Source of the DNA: Geminocystis sp. NIES-3708
Lineage (GTDB): Bacteria; Cyanobacteriota; Cyanobacteriia; Cyanobacteriales; Cyanobacteriaceae
Length of the DNA stretch: 64,000 bases
Reading direction: 5' to 3'
Assembly (NCBI RefSeq): GCF_001548095.1
Contig: NZ_AP014815.1
Span: forward strand, 2,665,656-2,729,655
Part shown: positions 28,113-37,969 of the stretch, piece after piece
Layout: each line of letters opens with the position of its first letter
How positions within the stretch are numbered: position 1 is the stretch's first letter
Notes under the pieces: model-generated
Databases searched by the model: none
What the model was told of the DNA's origin: nothing
Seen by the model: the letters and a program-made list of their open reading frames with translations, nothing else
Position numbers and translations under genes: made by a program

Positions 28113-28135
28113 TTTCACCAATGATTTAGGACTGC
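28113..28135. repeat. Solitary end of the TATAGC MITE family
   Basis: Read on the minus strand, TATAGCAGTCCTAAATCATT is nearly identical to the termini at 8679 and 13212. No matching opposite end could be found in the preceding 500 bp, so this is a truncated copy or one with a decayed partner end. Confidence 0.55.
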
Positions 28136-28231
28136 TATATTTAAGATAAAATTTAATAGCATAGCTAATCATGTGTATTTAACTAGATTATTTTTGTTCA
28201 AAAAGCCCTAAAATTTTATTATTAATTCCCA

Positions 28232-28984
28232 ATGAGTGTTCAGCAAAGTTTAATTGAATTACCTTTTGATTTAGATCAACAACGGATTCCAGCTCATGTA
28301 GCGGTGATTATGGATGGTAATGGACGTTGGGCTAAAAATCGTGGTTTACCCCGCATTGTCGGACATCAGAAAGGGGTAGATGCCCTTAAGGATTTACTAC
28401 GGTGTTGTGATGATTGGGGTGTTAAAGTTTTAACTGCTTATGCTTTTTCAACGGAAAATTGGGGAAGACCCGCCCATGAGGTAGAATTTTTAATGACGTT
28501 ATTTGAGAGAGTTTTACGTCGTGAATTAGAAGAAATGATGGCAGAAAATGTCAAAATTCGTTTTATAGGTGATTTAAAGGCTTTACCCGAATCTCTACAA
28601 GCAGAAATCGCTCATTCTATGGAAAAAACTGCTAATAATAAGGGTATTCAATTTAATATTGCAACTAATTATGGTTCTCGTCAAGAAATTCTCTATGCTT
28701 GTCAGGCGATCGCATCTTTGGTGAAGGAAGAAAAGATACAATTAAATGATATTAACGAAGAATTATTAGAAAATCATCTTTATACAAAAGGATTAATCAG
28801 TCCTGATTTATTAATTCGTACCAGTGGTGAAATGCGCTTAAGTAATTTTCTTTTATGGCAAATGGCTTATGGTGAAATTTATGTTACTCAAACTTTATGG
28901 CCCGATTTTAATCGTCAGGAATTTCGTCAGGCGTTATTAGACTATCAAAAACGAGATCGTCGTTTTGGTAAATTAAATCAATAA
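28232..28984 (+). CDS. uppS: Isoprenyl transferase (undecaprenyl diphosphate synthase)
   Basis: A 250-residue cis-prenyltransferase. [27 protein letters not shown] carries the diphosphate-binding Asp and the Arg/His set. [12 protein letters not shown] and the C-terminal [24 protein letters not shown], which binds isopentenyl diphosphate, complete the family signatures. It elongates farnesyl diphosphate to the lipid carrier used in peptidoglycan and polysaccharide export, at the membrane surface. Length is standard. It stands alone between a repeat-rich gap and the convergent zipN gene. Confidence 0.95.
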   Translation: MSVQQSLIELPFDLDQQRIPAHVAVIMDGNGRWAKNRGLPRIVGHQKGVDALKDLLRCCDDWGVKVLTAYAFSTENWGRPAHEVEFLMTLFERVLRRELEEMMAENVKIRFIGDLKALPESLQAEIAHSMEKTANNKGIQFNIATNYGSRQEILYACQAIASLVKEEKIQLNDINEELLENHLYTKGLISPDLLIRTSGEMRLSNFLLWQMAYGEIYVTQTLWPDFNRQEFRQALLDYQKRDRRFGKLNQ

Positions 28985-29087
28985 TTTTAGAATTTATATA
29001 GTCATGAGCAAAAAAAGTCAATGGATAAGAGTTTTATCTATTTTTACTGAAATGAAAAGTTAAATGCGTCTTCCCTTACTATAATTC

Positions 29088-31379
29088 CTAATTTTTAATT
29101 ATTTGACTATTTTTAATTAACCAGCGATCGCCATCTTTAATTAACTCATACTTAACTAATAAATTTTCTTCATAGGATAAACTAGGAATTAATGCACCAT
29201 TTCGATAATACTGAGATTTTTCGCTAATTTTAGCAGTAACAATGCCTTGGGTAACATCTTGAGGATTAACTTTAGCAGATTCTACTTTGACTTGATGCTC
29301 ATATCGTTTATAGGCGTTTTTATTTCTCAAATCACGACTATTGGCAACCCATCGAGATAGTTGTGGCTCCGTTAATATTTTAGTTAATTCACCTGAATTA
29401 TATTCAGGTCCAGTAGCTTGGGCTTTAGCATTTAACCACTGATTAATAATTTTGAGTGCCGTATCTTGATCTAACTTGTCCATTTTTTGATTAACAGTTT
29501 CACCACTATTAGGAGGTAATTCTATTAGTGGTTCAGAAATAGAAATTTGTAATTTATCCTCAGAAGATTCAGAAGACAATAATAATTTGGATGCCCCAAA
29601 AGCGATAGCAATTAAAAACAATAAACCTAATAATGAACCAATAATGAGATTATTATCACTTTCTGAAGAAGTTTTTGTCTGTGGATTTATGGAAGTTTGA
29701 GGTGCTTTGGCTACATAATTAGTCTCTTGTTTGATAGAAGGATTTTCAGCCGTAACATTATAAGAGGAATTTTGTGATGGATTTTGATCTTCTTCTATTT
29801 CCGCTTCGAGAAAATCATTAAAACCAATTAAATCTTCGTTATCTTCTTCATCAGAAACTAATAAACTAATCTTGTCATTTTCTACATCACCAGAGCTAAG
29901 ATTAATTTCAGAAAGATCAGAAGTAGAAGATGAAGTATAATTTTCGTTAATTATTTGTTCTTCATAGTCTGTTTGTTCTTTTAGATCATTAAATTGGGTA
30001 AAAGAATAAGATTGATGAGAAGTTTGTTCAATATCGAATGGTAATTCTAATTCAGGAGAAATAAATTCTTGACTTTGACTATCCTCTGAATCATTGCTTA
30101 ATGGATTAGTAATAGTTTCTAAATATGCTTGTACTCGATCATTGGCAAAATATTCCTGTAAAGAGTAATTTTTAGAAGCTAAATTTTTAAATTGGGGAAA
30201 AACTTCTGTTTGTAGCCATTTTTCAGTATAAATGCACAATCCGGGTAAAAGATCAGGAGAACCCTGTGACATTTCTTGAATATAGCTAATTACTTTTTTT
30301 TCTCGACTTTGACTCAGAGAAAATTCAGCTTCAGCAGTTTGTCCTAATAATAAAGCACAAATAGATTGCTCTAAATAAACATCTTGATGAATAGTCAGAG
30401 AAATAAGACTATTTTTTGCCCGAATAATAAATTCTGGTCGTCTTTCGGTAAAACCTCTTGCAATTCCAGCATAGGCGGCTAAATATCCTGCGGCAGGGGA
30501 AGGACGTTGAGCTTCTTCTTCAAATAATACCTGTTGTTCTTCTGGAGTTAAATAAACCCTAATTTGTTGGATAAACCTTAAAAAACCATCAATATCTAAT
30601 CCAGATTCATCTGTAACTTGACTTTCAATACCTCCTCTCAGGTTAAACATTTCCTTGAGCAATTTAATTCCTTTTTGTCGTCCATGAATATCGGCATCTT
30701 CCTTCGTTAATAACTCTAATATTTGATAAGGGCGTAATTTACCTAAATCCTGCTTAATTTCTTTTCTTAAATTAGAGAATAAATCTTCTTGAAATAATAA
30801 TTGATAAGATTCTGCTAAAGAATGAGATGCTGATTCGTATTGTTTTTCCTGCCATTGCTCTCTAGCTAGTTCTAAATAAGCTAAAACTACACTTAAAACT
30901 AAATCTTGCTCAATAATGCTTATTTGTTCTTCTTGATCACTAAAATTATTTAAACTGCTTTTATCTTTTAAATAAGGCTGACTTAAAGTTATAACTAACT
31001 CATATTCTCCTAAATCTAATAAAGTTATTAAAGCTCCAATAAACAAACTCTCATCAATCTCAATATTTGTATCCCTGACTACATCTAAATTTTCGTCTGA
31101 TACCCCTATTGATTCTTCTGTTTCTTCTTCATCTTCGATCAAATCTTCCGTTTCTGTTACTGATGAGAAGAAAGAGGATTCATACTCTAGACGAGATTCA
31201 TTATCCTTTAAAACATTATAGGCTTGTTGAAATAAATTATTACGAGAAGTAATAGCATATTCACTATAACCCTTGTGGGGTAACTGAAGAATGCGATCTT
31301 GATAGGCTTGTTCAATCAAGTTTAATTCAGCTTGAATGGGTATGCCGAGAATGCGGTAGTAATCTAAAGAAATTTGCAC
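29088..31379 (-). CDS. zipN: Cell division protein ZipN/Ftn2 (ARC6 homologue)
   Basis: A 763-residue bitopic membrane protein. The N-terminal J-like domain (about residues 1-68, LDYYRILGIPIQAELNLIEQAYQDRI) lacks the HPD triad of true DnaJ. A helical TPR-like central region (about residues 100-420) follows, then an acidic, Ser/Asn-rich linker, and one transmembrane helix near residues 578-601. The C-terminal DUF4101/IMS domain contains WLNAKAQATGPEYNSGELTKIL. This order is diagnostic of cyanobacterial Ftn2/ZipN and plant ARC6, which tether FtsZ filaments to the membrane and organise the divisome. It is divergent from pdhA. Confidence 0.93.
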   Translation of the reverse strand: MQISLDYYRILGIPIQAELNLIEQAYQDRILQLPHKGYSEYAITSRNNLFQQAYNVLKDNESRLEYESSFFSSVTETEDLIEDEEETEESIGVSDENLDVVRDTNIEIDESLFIGALITLLDLGEYELVITLSQPYLKDKSSLNNFSDQEEQISIIEQDLVLSVVLAYLELAREQWQEKQYESASHSLAESYQLLFQEDLFSNLRKEIKQDLGKLRPYQILELLTKEDADIHGRQKGIKLLKEMFNLRGGIESQVTDESGLDIDGFLRFIQQIRVYLTPEEQQVLFEEEAQRPSPAAGYLAAYAGIARGFTERRPEFIIRAKNSLISLTIHQDVYLEQSICALLLGQTAEAEFSLSQSREKKVISYIQEMSQGSPDLLPGLCIYTEKWLQTEVFPQFKNLASKNYSLQEYFANDRVQAYLETITNPLSNDSEDSQSQEFISPELELPFDIEQTSHQSYSFTQFNDLKEQTDYEEQIINENYTSSSTSDLSEINLSSGDVENDKISLLVSDEEDNEDLIGFNDFLEAEIEEDQNPSQNSSYNVTAENPSIKQETNYVAKAPQTSINPQTKTSSESDNNLIIGSLLGLLFLIAIAFGASKLLLSSESSEDKLQISISEPLIELPPNSGETVNQKMDKLDQDTALKIINQWLNAKAQATGPEYNSGELTKILTEPQLSRWVANSRDLRNKNAYKRYEHQVKVESAKVNPQDVTQGIVTAKISEKSQYYRNGALIPSLSYEENLLVKYELIKDGDRWLIKNSQIIKN

Positions 31380-31630
31380 GACTTACTTTTTATTGAGATT
31401 GCAGGAAGATTTTGTTTACCAATTTGAGATCTTAGCATTGACTAAGTGATAGACAAGAAAATTTTAACTCATATTTTTGAGTATTGGATAAAGTTTCTAG
31501 TTCAAAATTATTATTACGGTAAACGTACAGAAGTAAATAATGAAATAATGTTATCACCTCCAAATCCAAAAAATTGATTATTATTCACCGATACTTAATA
31601 ATGATCTATGAATAACTAAAATAAATTACT

Positions 31631-32659
31631 ATGGCTGAAGAAAGAACTCTCCCCAAATTTGACTATTCTACAGTTAAAATTACTAAACAAGAAAGTTTAA
31701 TTTATTATGAAGATATGGTTTTAGGACGCTTATTTGAGGATAAGTGTGCTGAAATGTACTATCGTGGTAGAATGTTTGGTTTTGTTCACCTTTATAATGG
31801 ACAAGAAGCCGTTTCTAGCGGTATTGTAAAATCATTACGTCCTGATCAAGATTATGTTTGTAGCACTTATAGGGATCACGTTCATGCTTTAAGTAGTGGT
31901 GTACCTGCGAAGGAAGTTATGGCAGAACTTTTTGGAAAAGCAACAGGTTGTAGTAAAGGTCGTGGTGGATCAATGCATATGTTCTCGGCGGCTCATAAAT
32001 TATTAGGCGGATATGCTTTCGTTGCTGAAGGTATTCCCGTAGCTACTGGTACAGCTTATCAAAGTATGTATCGTAAAAAGGCTTTAGGAGAAGATTTTGA
32101 TCAAGTTACTGTCTGTTTCTTCGGTGATGGTGCTAGTAATAATGGTCAATTTTTTGAGTGTTTAAACATGGCGGCATTATGGAAATTACCTATTCTTTAT
32201 GTTGTCGAAAATAATAAATGGGCGATCGGTATGGCTCATGAAAGAGCGACTTCTCAACCAGAAATTTATAAAAAAGCCAGTGTTTTTAACATGGAAGGCT
32301 ATGAAGTTGATGGTATGGATTTATTGGCAGTCAGAGATGTAGCACAAAAAGCGATTGCTCGTGCTAGAGCTGGGGAAGGACCAACTTTAATTGAAGCGTT
32401 AACCTATCGTTTTCGTGGTCATTCTTTAGCAGATCCTGATGAATTAAGAGATGCGACAGAAAAAGAATTTTGGAATGCGAGAGATCCCATCAAAAAATTT
32501 GCTACTTATTTAACAGAAAATAATATCGTTTCTCAAACAGAATTAGATGCTATTGATAAAAAAGTACAACAGGACATTGACGAGGCGGTAGAGTTTGCAG
32601 AAGCTAGTCCTGAACCAGATCCTAGTGAATTATATCGTTATATTTTTGCGGAAGATTAG
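31631..32659 (+). CDS. pdhA: Pyruvate dehydrogenase E1 component, alpha subunit
   Basis: A 342-residue thiamine-diphosphate enzyme subunit of standard length. It shows [15 protein letters not shown], the phosphorylation-loop-like [38 protein letters not shown], and the ThDP motif [31 protein letters not shown]. It pairs with the beta subunit PdhB to decarboxylate pyruvate and feed E2. In cyanobacteria the E1 genes are commonly unlinked, and no pdhB, E2 or E3 gene is present here. The start at ATG 31631 (MAEERTLP) fits family members. Confidence 0.95.
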   Translation: MAEERTLPKFDYSTVKITKQESLIYYEDMVLGRLFEDKCAEMYYRGRMFGFVHLYNGQEAVSSGIVKSLRPDQDYVCSTYRDHVHALSSGVPAKEVMAELFGKATGCSKGRGGSMHMFSAAHKLLGGYAFVAEGIPVATGTAYQSMYRKKALGEDFDQVTVCFFGDGASNNGQFFECLNMAALWKLPILYVVENNKWAIGMAHERATSQPEIYKKASVFNMEGYEVDGMDLLAVRDVAQKAIARARAGEGPTLIEALTYRFRGHSLADPDELRDATEKEFWNARDPIKKFATYLTENNIVSQTELDAIDKKVQQDIDEAVEFAEASPEPDPSELYRYIFAED

Positions 32660-32860
32660 GAATAATTAACAAATTAACAATTAACAATTAACAAGTACGC
32701 TGGTAGAAAACATCTTTATATTTACTAGAGTTCATCTAAGTTCGATATAGATGATATTTACCTCAATTAGTTAAAATACCCTTATTTTTATCAACTTCTT
32801 ATTATCTTCAAGTATGCTAACATTGAGTTTGTTATTTTGTTAATTATTAACTTAAAAAAA

Positions 32861-33727
32861 GTGTTATTTCGTCATTACCTATTATCTATTGTCGCTTTTA
32901 TCAGTATTTTTTCTGCTACTCCAAGTCTAAAAGCTCAAACCTTATTACCTTATACACCAGAATTAAATGGCGAATTTTTAGATTCTTATGGTGCACAATT
33001 ATTACAAGACGCAGTGCAATTGATGCGTTTTCGGGAATTTGATTTAGCTTTATCGAGGGCAAAATTATCTGTACAATTATCTCCTAATCAATATGAACCT
33101 TGGTTTGTTTTAGGAACATTACAAATTCAAGCAGGAGAAACTGAAGCGGGAGTAAAGGCTTTACAAGAAGCTAAAAGACTGGCACCTGAGGACTCAAGTG
33201 TACTTTTTTCTTTGGGTAATTCCTATTTTCAGTTGGGAGATTATGACTCGGCTGTGAAAGAGTTACAAGCTGGATTAAAAATAAATAAAGAAGTACCACA
33301 AGCATACTTTGATTTAGGTAATGCTTATTTCAAATTAACAAAATATTCAGAAGCAATTTCTTCTTATCAAAAAGCAGTCAAATTAGAAAAAGAATTTTGG
33401 CCTGCTATCAATAATATTGGTTTAGTTGAGTATGAAAAAGGTCAAAACAATAAAGCGGTTGAATCATGGCGTAAGGCTTTAAGTATTGACAAAAATCAAG
33501 CTGAACCAATGTTAGCAGTAGCAGTAGCATTATACAATCAAGGAAAAAAAGCAGAAGCAATTCAATTGGGTAAAGAAGCATTAAAAATTGATAACAGTTA
33601 CGGAGATGTAGAATTTTTGAAAGAAAATTTGTGGGGAGAAAAATTGTTAGCAGATACTGCTAAATTTTTCCAGAATCCCGATATTCAACCTCTAGTTGGC
33701 AAAAAATCACCTTCTTCCCAAGAATAA
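32861..33727 (+). CDS. Secreted or lumenal TPR-repeat protein
   Basis: About 288 residues with an N-terminal signal-like segment (LFRHYLLSIVAFISIFSATPSLKAQ), then at least five tetratricopeptide repeats. Examples are PNQYEPWFVLGTLQIQAGET, DSSVLFSLGNSYFQLGDYDSA, VPQAYFDLGNAYFKLTKYSEA and WPAINNIGLVEYEKGQNNKA. There is no ATG at the front of the frame. Start candidates are GTG at 32861, which places the signal peptide neatly, or TTG at 32837. TPR proteins are scaffolds and the partner here is unknown. It follows pdhA by about 200 bp on the same strand. Confidence 0.82.
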   Translation: MLFRHYLLSIVAFISIFSATPSLKAQTLLPYTPELNGEFLDSYGAQLLQDAVQLMRFREFDLALSRAKLSVQLSPNQYEPWFVLGTLQIQAGETEAGVKALQEAKRLAPEDSSVLFSLGNSYFQLGDYDSAVKELQAGLKINKEVPQAYFDLGNAYFKLTKYSEAISSYQKAVKLEKEFWPAINNIGLVEYEKGQNNKAVESWRKALSIDKNQAEPMLAVAVALYNQGKKAEAIQLGKEALKIDNSYGDVEFLKENLWGEKLLADTAKFFQNPDIQPLVGKKSPSSQE

Positions 33728-34485
33728 ATTACAAAATTCATGAGAAACTAAAATATAAGCCTAGATACATTTTTTTGAGATTTTTTCAAATTAGTAAAAA
33801 AATAAAAAAACTCTAGCCTATTACACACTGAATAGCTTCACCTGTCAACTTAGATGCCCCTCAGCTTATCTAAATCTATTAGTAAAAATAGTACTTAATC
33901 AACATAAAAATAGCTGATAACTGACTTGGAAGATTTTGCACACAGGAAGATTATGTTTTTGTGAATAAATAAAACTTTCTCCAAAATAGACAAATATTGC
34001 GAATTTTTTTAATATTCGACATATCTACTACTTTAATTCTCCACTTATCTTGTTTTTATCATTTTTCTTCATCCGAAAGTGATTAATTTTGATGGTAAAT
34101 AGCTCTAAAGGTGATAAACTTAAAATTTATAATAAATCTGACAATGCACAGATAACTTACAGCAGTTTTCAGATTAGTCAATTATGGTCATAATCGTTAG
34201 TTCTGACAGCCTTATCAATTTCATAAGATATTTTTGTCACTGACATTCTGAAAAAAACTTGTATTGTTATTTTAAAAAATGTCATAAAACTTTAAAATTT
34301 TGATTCTGAGCAATAGCAAAGAATATCAAGGTTTTTAATTCTTACTTTGACAGCTATATATTTAAAAAAGTAATAAATTTAGTGCATTAAAAAACTAATT
34401 AATTTAATATAACCAATTTGAAAATTATTTTATTGATCCATTTCTCAAATACTAATTATTAGCAATCAATCTTAGTTTATATAAT
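33728..34485. other. 758-bp intergenic region, no gene recognised
   Basis: The largest gene-free stretch in the window. Its middle holds repeat family R, copy 1 (33921-34080). The last 400 bp are very AT-rich and presumably hold the promoter of the SNF2 helicase gene. A 33-codon open frame at about 34092 lacks a ribosome-binding site and I do not call it. A small RNA is possible but not supported by any recognisable structure. Confidence 0.6.
33921..34080 (+). repeat. Degenerate interspersed repeat family R, copy 1
   Basis: It shares an ordered series of blocks with copies at 56797-56941 and 60249-60373 and, inverted, near 62925-62997: TGACTnnnTTGGA, TGAATnAATAAAA, CAAATATTGnGAATTTTT, and a closing TTTTTCTTC. 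It is non-coding. Confidence 0.55.
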
Positions 34486-37400
34486 ATGTCAACTTTACAT
34501 GGTAGCTTTTTAATAAAAAACGAACAAAAATACTTTTTTATTTGGAGTGAAGAATGGAAACAATTAGAGAAAGAAAAATATGATTTAGAAGCAGAATATT
34601 TATATCTTTATCCTTTTTTACTAGATCAACCCAAGATTTTATACTCCTTTTTAGAAAAATATAATTGTATTGATTATTTACAAGATGATAAAGATAATTT
34701 AGAAAAAATCTGGCAATGGGAAATGGTTTTATTTCCTTCTCAAAAAAAACCTAAATCAAAGACAGTTATTCCTCTTTTATATGAACAATTTGTTGCTATT
34801 AATAATAAACTAAGTACAGTTATTTTATATCCTTGGGAAGTTGGAGGGTTTAAATTAACTATAAATCAATTATTAGATTTTTTACAAAAATTACCTTTAG
34901 GAAAAGTTGACTATATTGGTTCTGATATTCGCTTTTGGAGTCATATTTATCGTTGGAGTTTAGACTTAATTTGTCGTCAGAAATTTTTACCCGGTATTGA
35001 TGATAAAAATAATAGTTTTTGGCAACCATTATTAGATAGTAATATTGATCAAAGTCGATTAGCACATTTTATTCAATTAATGCCCTCTATTTGTCGTTGT
35101 TATGTGGAATCAGAAGATGATCCTATTATTCCTCAACAAGAATTAATCTTAGATTTTTTGGGTACAATTTTAGATGCACAAGTAAGAAAACTTTTGACTA
35201 ATTATGTTCCTTCTTCTAGTAATGATTTGATGATTCAACCTTGGTTAGAGTCTTTAAATAATAAGGATCAACCAATTTCTAATTTGTCATCTTTAGATAG
35301 TAAAAGATTGAAAATGGCTTTTGATCATTGGACATTACCCATTCAAGATAACTTAATTACTTCTGATTATCAATTAGTAAAAAAACAGTATCGAATTTGT
35401 CTTAAATTACAACCTCCTATCAGTCAAAATCAAGCGGATAATTATGATAATTGGAAATTAAATTATTATTTACAAGCAGTAGATAATTCTGATTTTTTAA
35501 TACCTTCTGAAAAAATTTGGAAACATCCTTATCCTGAATTAGATATTGATGATCGTACCATCGAAAATCCTCAAGAAATTATTTTAAAAGGTTTAGGATT
35601 AGCCAGTCGATTTTATGAACCAATTGCCCAAAGTTTGGATGAATCGATGCCTAATTTTTGTACTTTAAATGCCATTGAAGCCTATCAATTTATTCGTAGT
35701 GTAGTTTGGCAATTACAAGATAATGGTTTAGGAGTAATTTTACCTGAAGGTTTAGCAAGTGGAGTTGATGAAAAACGTTTAGGAGTTAAAATCGAAGCTA
35801 AAGTTAGTCTAAAAAAAGGTGAAAGATTAAACTTAAATAGTTTGTTGAATTATAATTTAAAAGTTGCCGTTGGTGATAAAACTTTAACTAAGAAAGAATT
35901 TCAAAATTTATTAGCTCAAAAATCTCCGATAGTAGAAATTGATGGGCAATGGTTAGCCTTGCAACCTGCGGATGTTAAAGCGGCTGAAGATATTTTAAAT
36001 CAGGCAGAAAATAATATTAATTTAACTGTAGAAGATGCTTTAAGATTAAGTAGTGGTACAGGAGAAACTATCGCAAAATTGCCCGTTATTGCTTTTGAAA
36101 GTAGTGGAGCATTGGCGGATTTAATTAATAGCATTAATGATAATCAAAAAATAAATATTTTACCTACTCCTAAAGATTTTAAAGGTACTTTACGCCCTTA
36201 TCAACAAGCAGGATTTAGTTGGTTATATTTTCTAGAAAAATGGAATTTAGGAGCTTGTTTAGCTGATGATATGGGTTTAGGAAAAACGGTACAATTAATT
36301 GCTTTTTTACTAATTTTAAAAGAACAAAAATTATTAACTAAGCCTAGCTTAATTGTTTGTCCGACTTCTGTATTAAACAACTGGGAAAGGGAAATTGAGA
36401 AATTTGCACCATCATTAAAAACAATTATTCATCACGGAGAACAAAGAAGTAAAGAAAAAGTATTTTTAAAAGAAGCAACAAAAGTTGATGTTATTATTAG
36501 TAGCTATGCCCTAATTTATCGTGATTTTGATAGTCTAAACATGGTAGAATGGCAAGGAATTATTCTTGATGAAGCTCAAAATATTAAAAATCCTCAAGCT
36601 AAACAAACTCAGGCAGTTCAAGAGTTGAATTCAGAATTTAGAATTGCTTTAACTGGCACTCCTGTGGAAAATCGCTTGTCAGAATTATGGTCAATTTTAC
36701 AATTTTTAAATCCAGGATATTTAGGCACACAACAATTTTTTCAACGACGCTTTACTATTCCCATTGAGAAATTTGGAGATCAACATTCTTTACAAACTTT
36801 GCGATCGCTTGTGCAACCTTTTATCTTACGCCGACTAAAAACAGACAAAAATATTATTCAAGATTTACCCGAAAAACAGGAGATGATTGTTTATTGTGGT
36901 TTATCCTCCGAACAAGCTCAAATATATCAAAATTTAGTAGAAGAATCCTTAGAAAAAATTAATGAAAGTCAGGGTATTAAACGTCATGGATTAGTCTTAA
37001 CTTTATTGATGAAATTAAAACAAGTTTGTAATCATCCTGCTCATTTATTAAAAGAAGAAAAGCTCGATTTTTCTCCACGATCTGGTAAATTATTAAGATT
37101 AGAAGAGATGTTAGAAGAAGTTGTAGCAGAAGGTGATCGCAGTCTTATTTTTACACAATTTACAGAATGGGGAAATCTATTGCAGCCTTATTTAAAGCAA
37201 AAACTAGGGGTTGAAGTGATGTTTTTGTCGGGAAGTACCAAAAGAGAAAAACGTCAAGAAATGGTTGATCGTTTTCAAAATGATCCTCAAGGACCACCTA
37301 TTTTTATCTTATCATTAAAAGCTGGAGGAACAGGCTTAAATTTAACAAAAGCAAATCATGTTTTTCATTATGATAGATGGTGGAATCCAGCCGTAGAAAA

Positions 37401-37620
37401 TCAAGCAACGGATCGAGCTTTTCGCATAGGACAAAAACAAAATGTACAAGTACACAAATTTGTCTGTAGCGGTACATTAGAAGAAAAAATTAACGATATT
37501 TTAGAAAATAAAAAACAACTAGCTGAACAAACAATTAATACCGCCGAAGATTGGTTAACTGATTTAGATACAGATCAATTAAGAAATTTATTAGTCTTAG
37601 AAAGAAATGCAGTTTTATAA
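34486..37620 (+). CDS. SNF2-family DEAD/DEAH helicase
   Basis: A 1044-residue protein. The N-terminal half (about residues 1-560) is the cyanobacterial/bacterial SNF2 helicase-associated region. A SNF2 ATPase follows with Q-like LRPYQQAGFSWLYFLEKW, Walker A ADDMGLGKTVQLIAF, motif II LDEAQNIKNP (DEAQ) and ALTGTPVENRLSELW. The C-terminal helicase lobe has LSLKAGGTGLNLTKANHVFHYDRWWNP and ATDRAFRIGQKQNVQVHKFV. Bacterial SNF2 proteins of this type (HepA/RapA-like) translocate on double-stranded DNA in transcription recycling, repair or defence. No partner gene adjoins it, although the PARIS-like cassette is just beyond tRNA-Pro. Confidence 0.93.
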   Translation: MSTLHGSFLIKNEQKYFFIWSEEWKQLEKEKYDLEAEYLYLYPFLLDQPKILYSFLEKYNCIDYLQDDKDNLEKIWQWEMVLFPSQKKPKSKTVIPLLYEQFVAINNKLSTVILYPWEVGGFKLTINQLLDFLQKLPLGKVDYIGSDIRFWSHIYRWSLDLICRQKFLPGIDDKNNSFWQPLLDSNIDQSRLAHFIQLMPSICRCYVESEDDPIIPQQELILDFLGTILDAQVRKLLTNYVPSSSNDLMIQPWLESLNNKDQPISNLSSLDSKRLKMAFDHWTLPIQDNLITSDYQLVKKQYRICLKLQPPISQNQADNYDNWKLNYYLQAVDNSDFLIPSEKIWKHPYPELDIDDRTIENPQEIILKGLGLASRFYEPIAQSLDESMPNFCTLNAIEAYQFIRSVVWQLQDNGLGVILPEGLASGVDEKRLGVKIEAKVSLKKGERLNLNSLLNYNLKVAVGDKTLTKKEFQNLLAQKSPIVEIDGQWLALQPADVKAAEDILNQAENNINLTVEDALRLSSGTGETIAKLPVIAFESSGALADLINSINDNQKINILPTPKDFKGTLRPYQQAGFSWLYFLEKWNLGACLADDMGLGKTVQLIAFLLILKEQKLLTKPSLIVCPTSVLNNWEREIEKFAPSLKTIIHHGEQRSKEKVFLKEATKVDVIISSYALIYRDFDSLNMVEWQGIILDEAQNIKNPQAKQTQAVQELNSEFRIALTGTPVENRLSELWSILQFLNPGYLGTQQFFQRRFTIPIEKFGDQHSLQTLRSLVQPFILRRLKTDKNIIQDLPEKQEMIVYCGLSSEQAQIYQNLVEESLEKINESQGIKRHGLVLTLLMKLKQVCNHPAHLLKEEKLDFSPRSGKLLRLEEMLEEVVAEGDRSLIFTQFTEWGNLLQPYLKQKLGVEVMFLSGSTKREKRQEMVDRFQNDPQGPPIFILSLKAGGTGLNLTKANHVFHYDRWWNPAVENQATDRAFRIGQKQNVQVHKFVCSGTLEEKINDILENKKQLAEQTINTAEDWLTDLDTDQLRNLLVLERNAVL

Positions 37621-37737
37621 TATTTGTTTATCTTAATAATTTATAGTGTTTTGTCTATAGTTCAACAGATATGAATAACTATTAGTCAATAATTAATCTA
37701 ATCAAAAAAATATGTTATAATCTAAAATCATTAAAAA

Positions 37738-37811
37738 CGGGATGTAGCGCAGCTTGGTAGCGCACTTCGTTCGGGACGAAGGAGTCGCAGGTTCAAATCC
37801 TGTCATCCCGA
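37738..37811 (+). tRNA. trnP: tRNA-Pro(CGG)
   Basis: The acceptor stem CGGGATG pairs with CATCCCG and discriminator A73 follows. Anticodon stem CTTCG/CGAAG encloses the loop TTCGGGA, giving anticodon CGG. The T arm GCAGG-TTCAAAT-CCTGT is complete. CCA is not encoded. It is the left neighbour of the PARIS-like cassette, and no duplicated 3' end marking an integration was seen. Confidence 0.96.
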
Positions 37812-37969
37812 TATGTACAGTGCCAAATTAAGTGTTATTAAAGGAATCATAATGTGAGATCGCAGTTTTTGTTTAAATTTCTCCTGAATAAACGAATAAA
37901 TCTTTTTAATTAAGCAAAAGAATTATATTTCCTAGATACCTTTTTGTAATTAGAAAAAATAATGTGGAT

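Larger units (their letters stand above)
27610..28231. other. 622-bp gene-free repeat-rich region
   Basis: No credible gene lies between the hybrid kinase and uppS. The region holds three unrelated repeat elements in a row: the palindrome family (27691-27852), the AATTAATTGTA family (27925-28007) and one end of the TATAGC MITE family (28113-28135). It looks like a landing site for small mobile DNA. Confidence 0.75.

Noticed and set aside
34092-34194. 33-codon open frame in the 758-bp gap before the SNF2 gene
   Set aside because: It has no Shine-Dalgarno and an unremarkable composition, and it lies in AT-rich intergenic DNA; chance is the better explanation.
37812-37969. Attachment site duplicating the 3' end of tRNA-Pro
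   Set aside because: No second copy of the tRNA 3' sequence was found to 40.8 kb, and there is no integrase gene.
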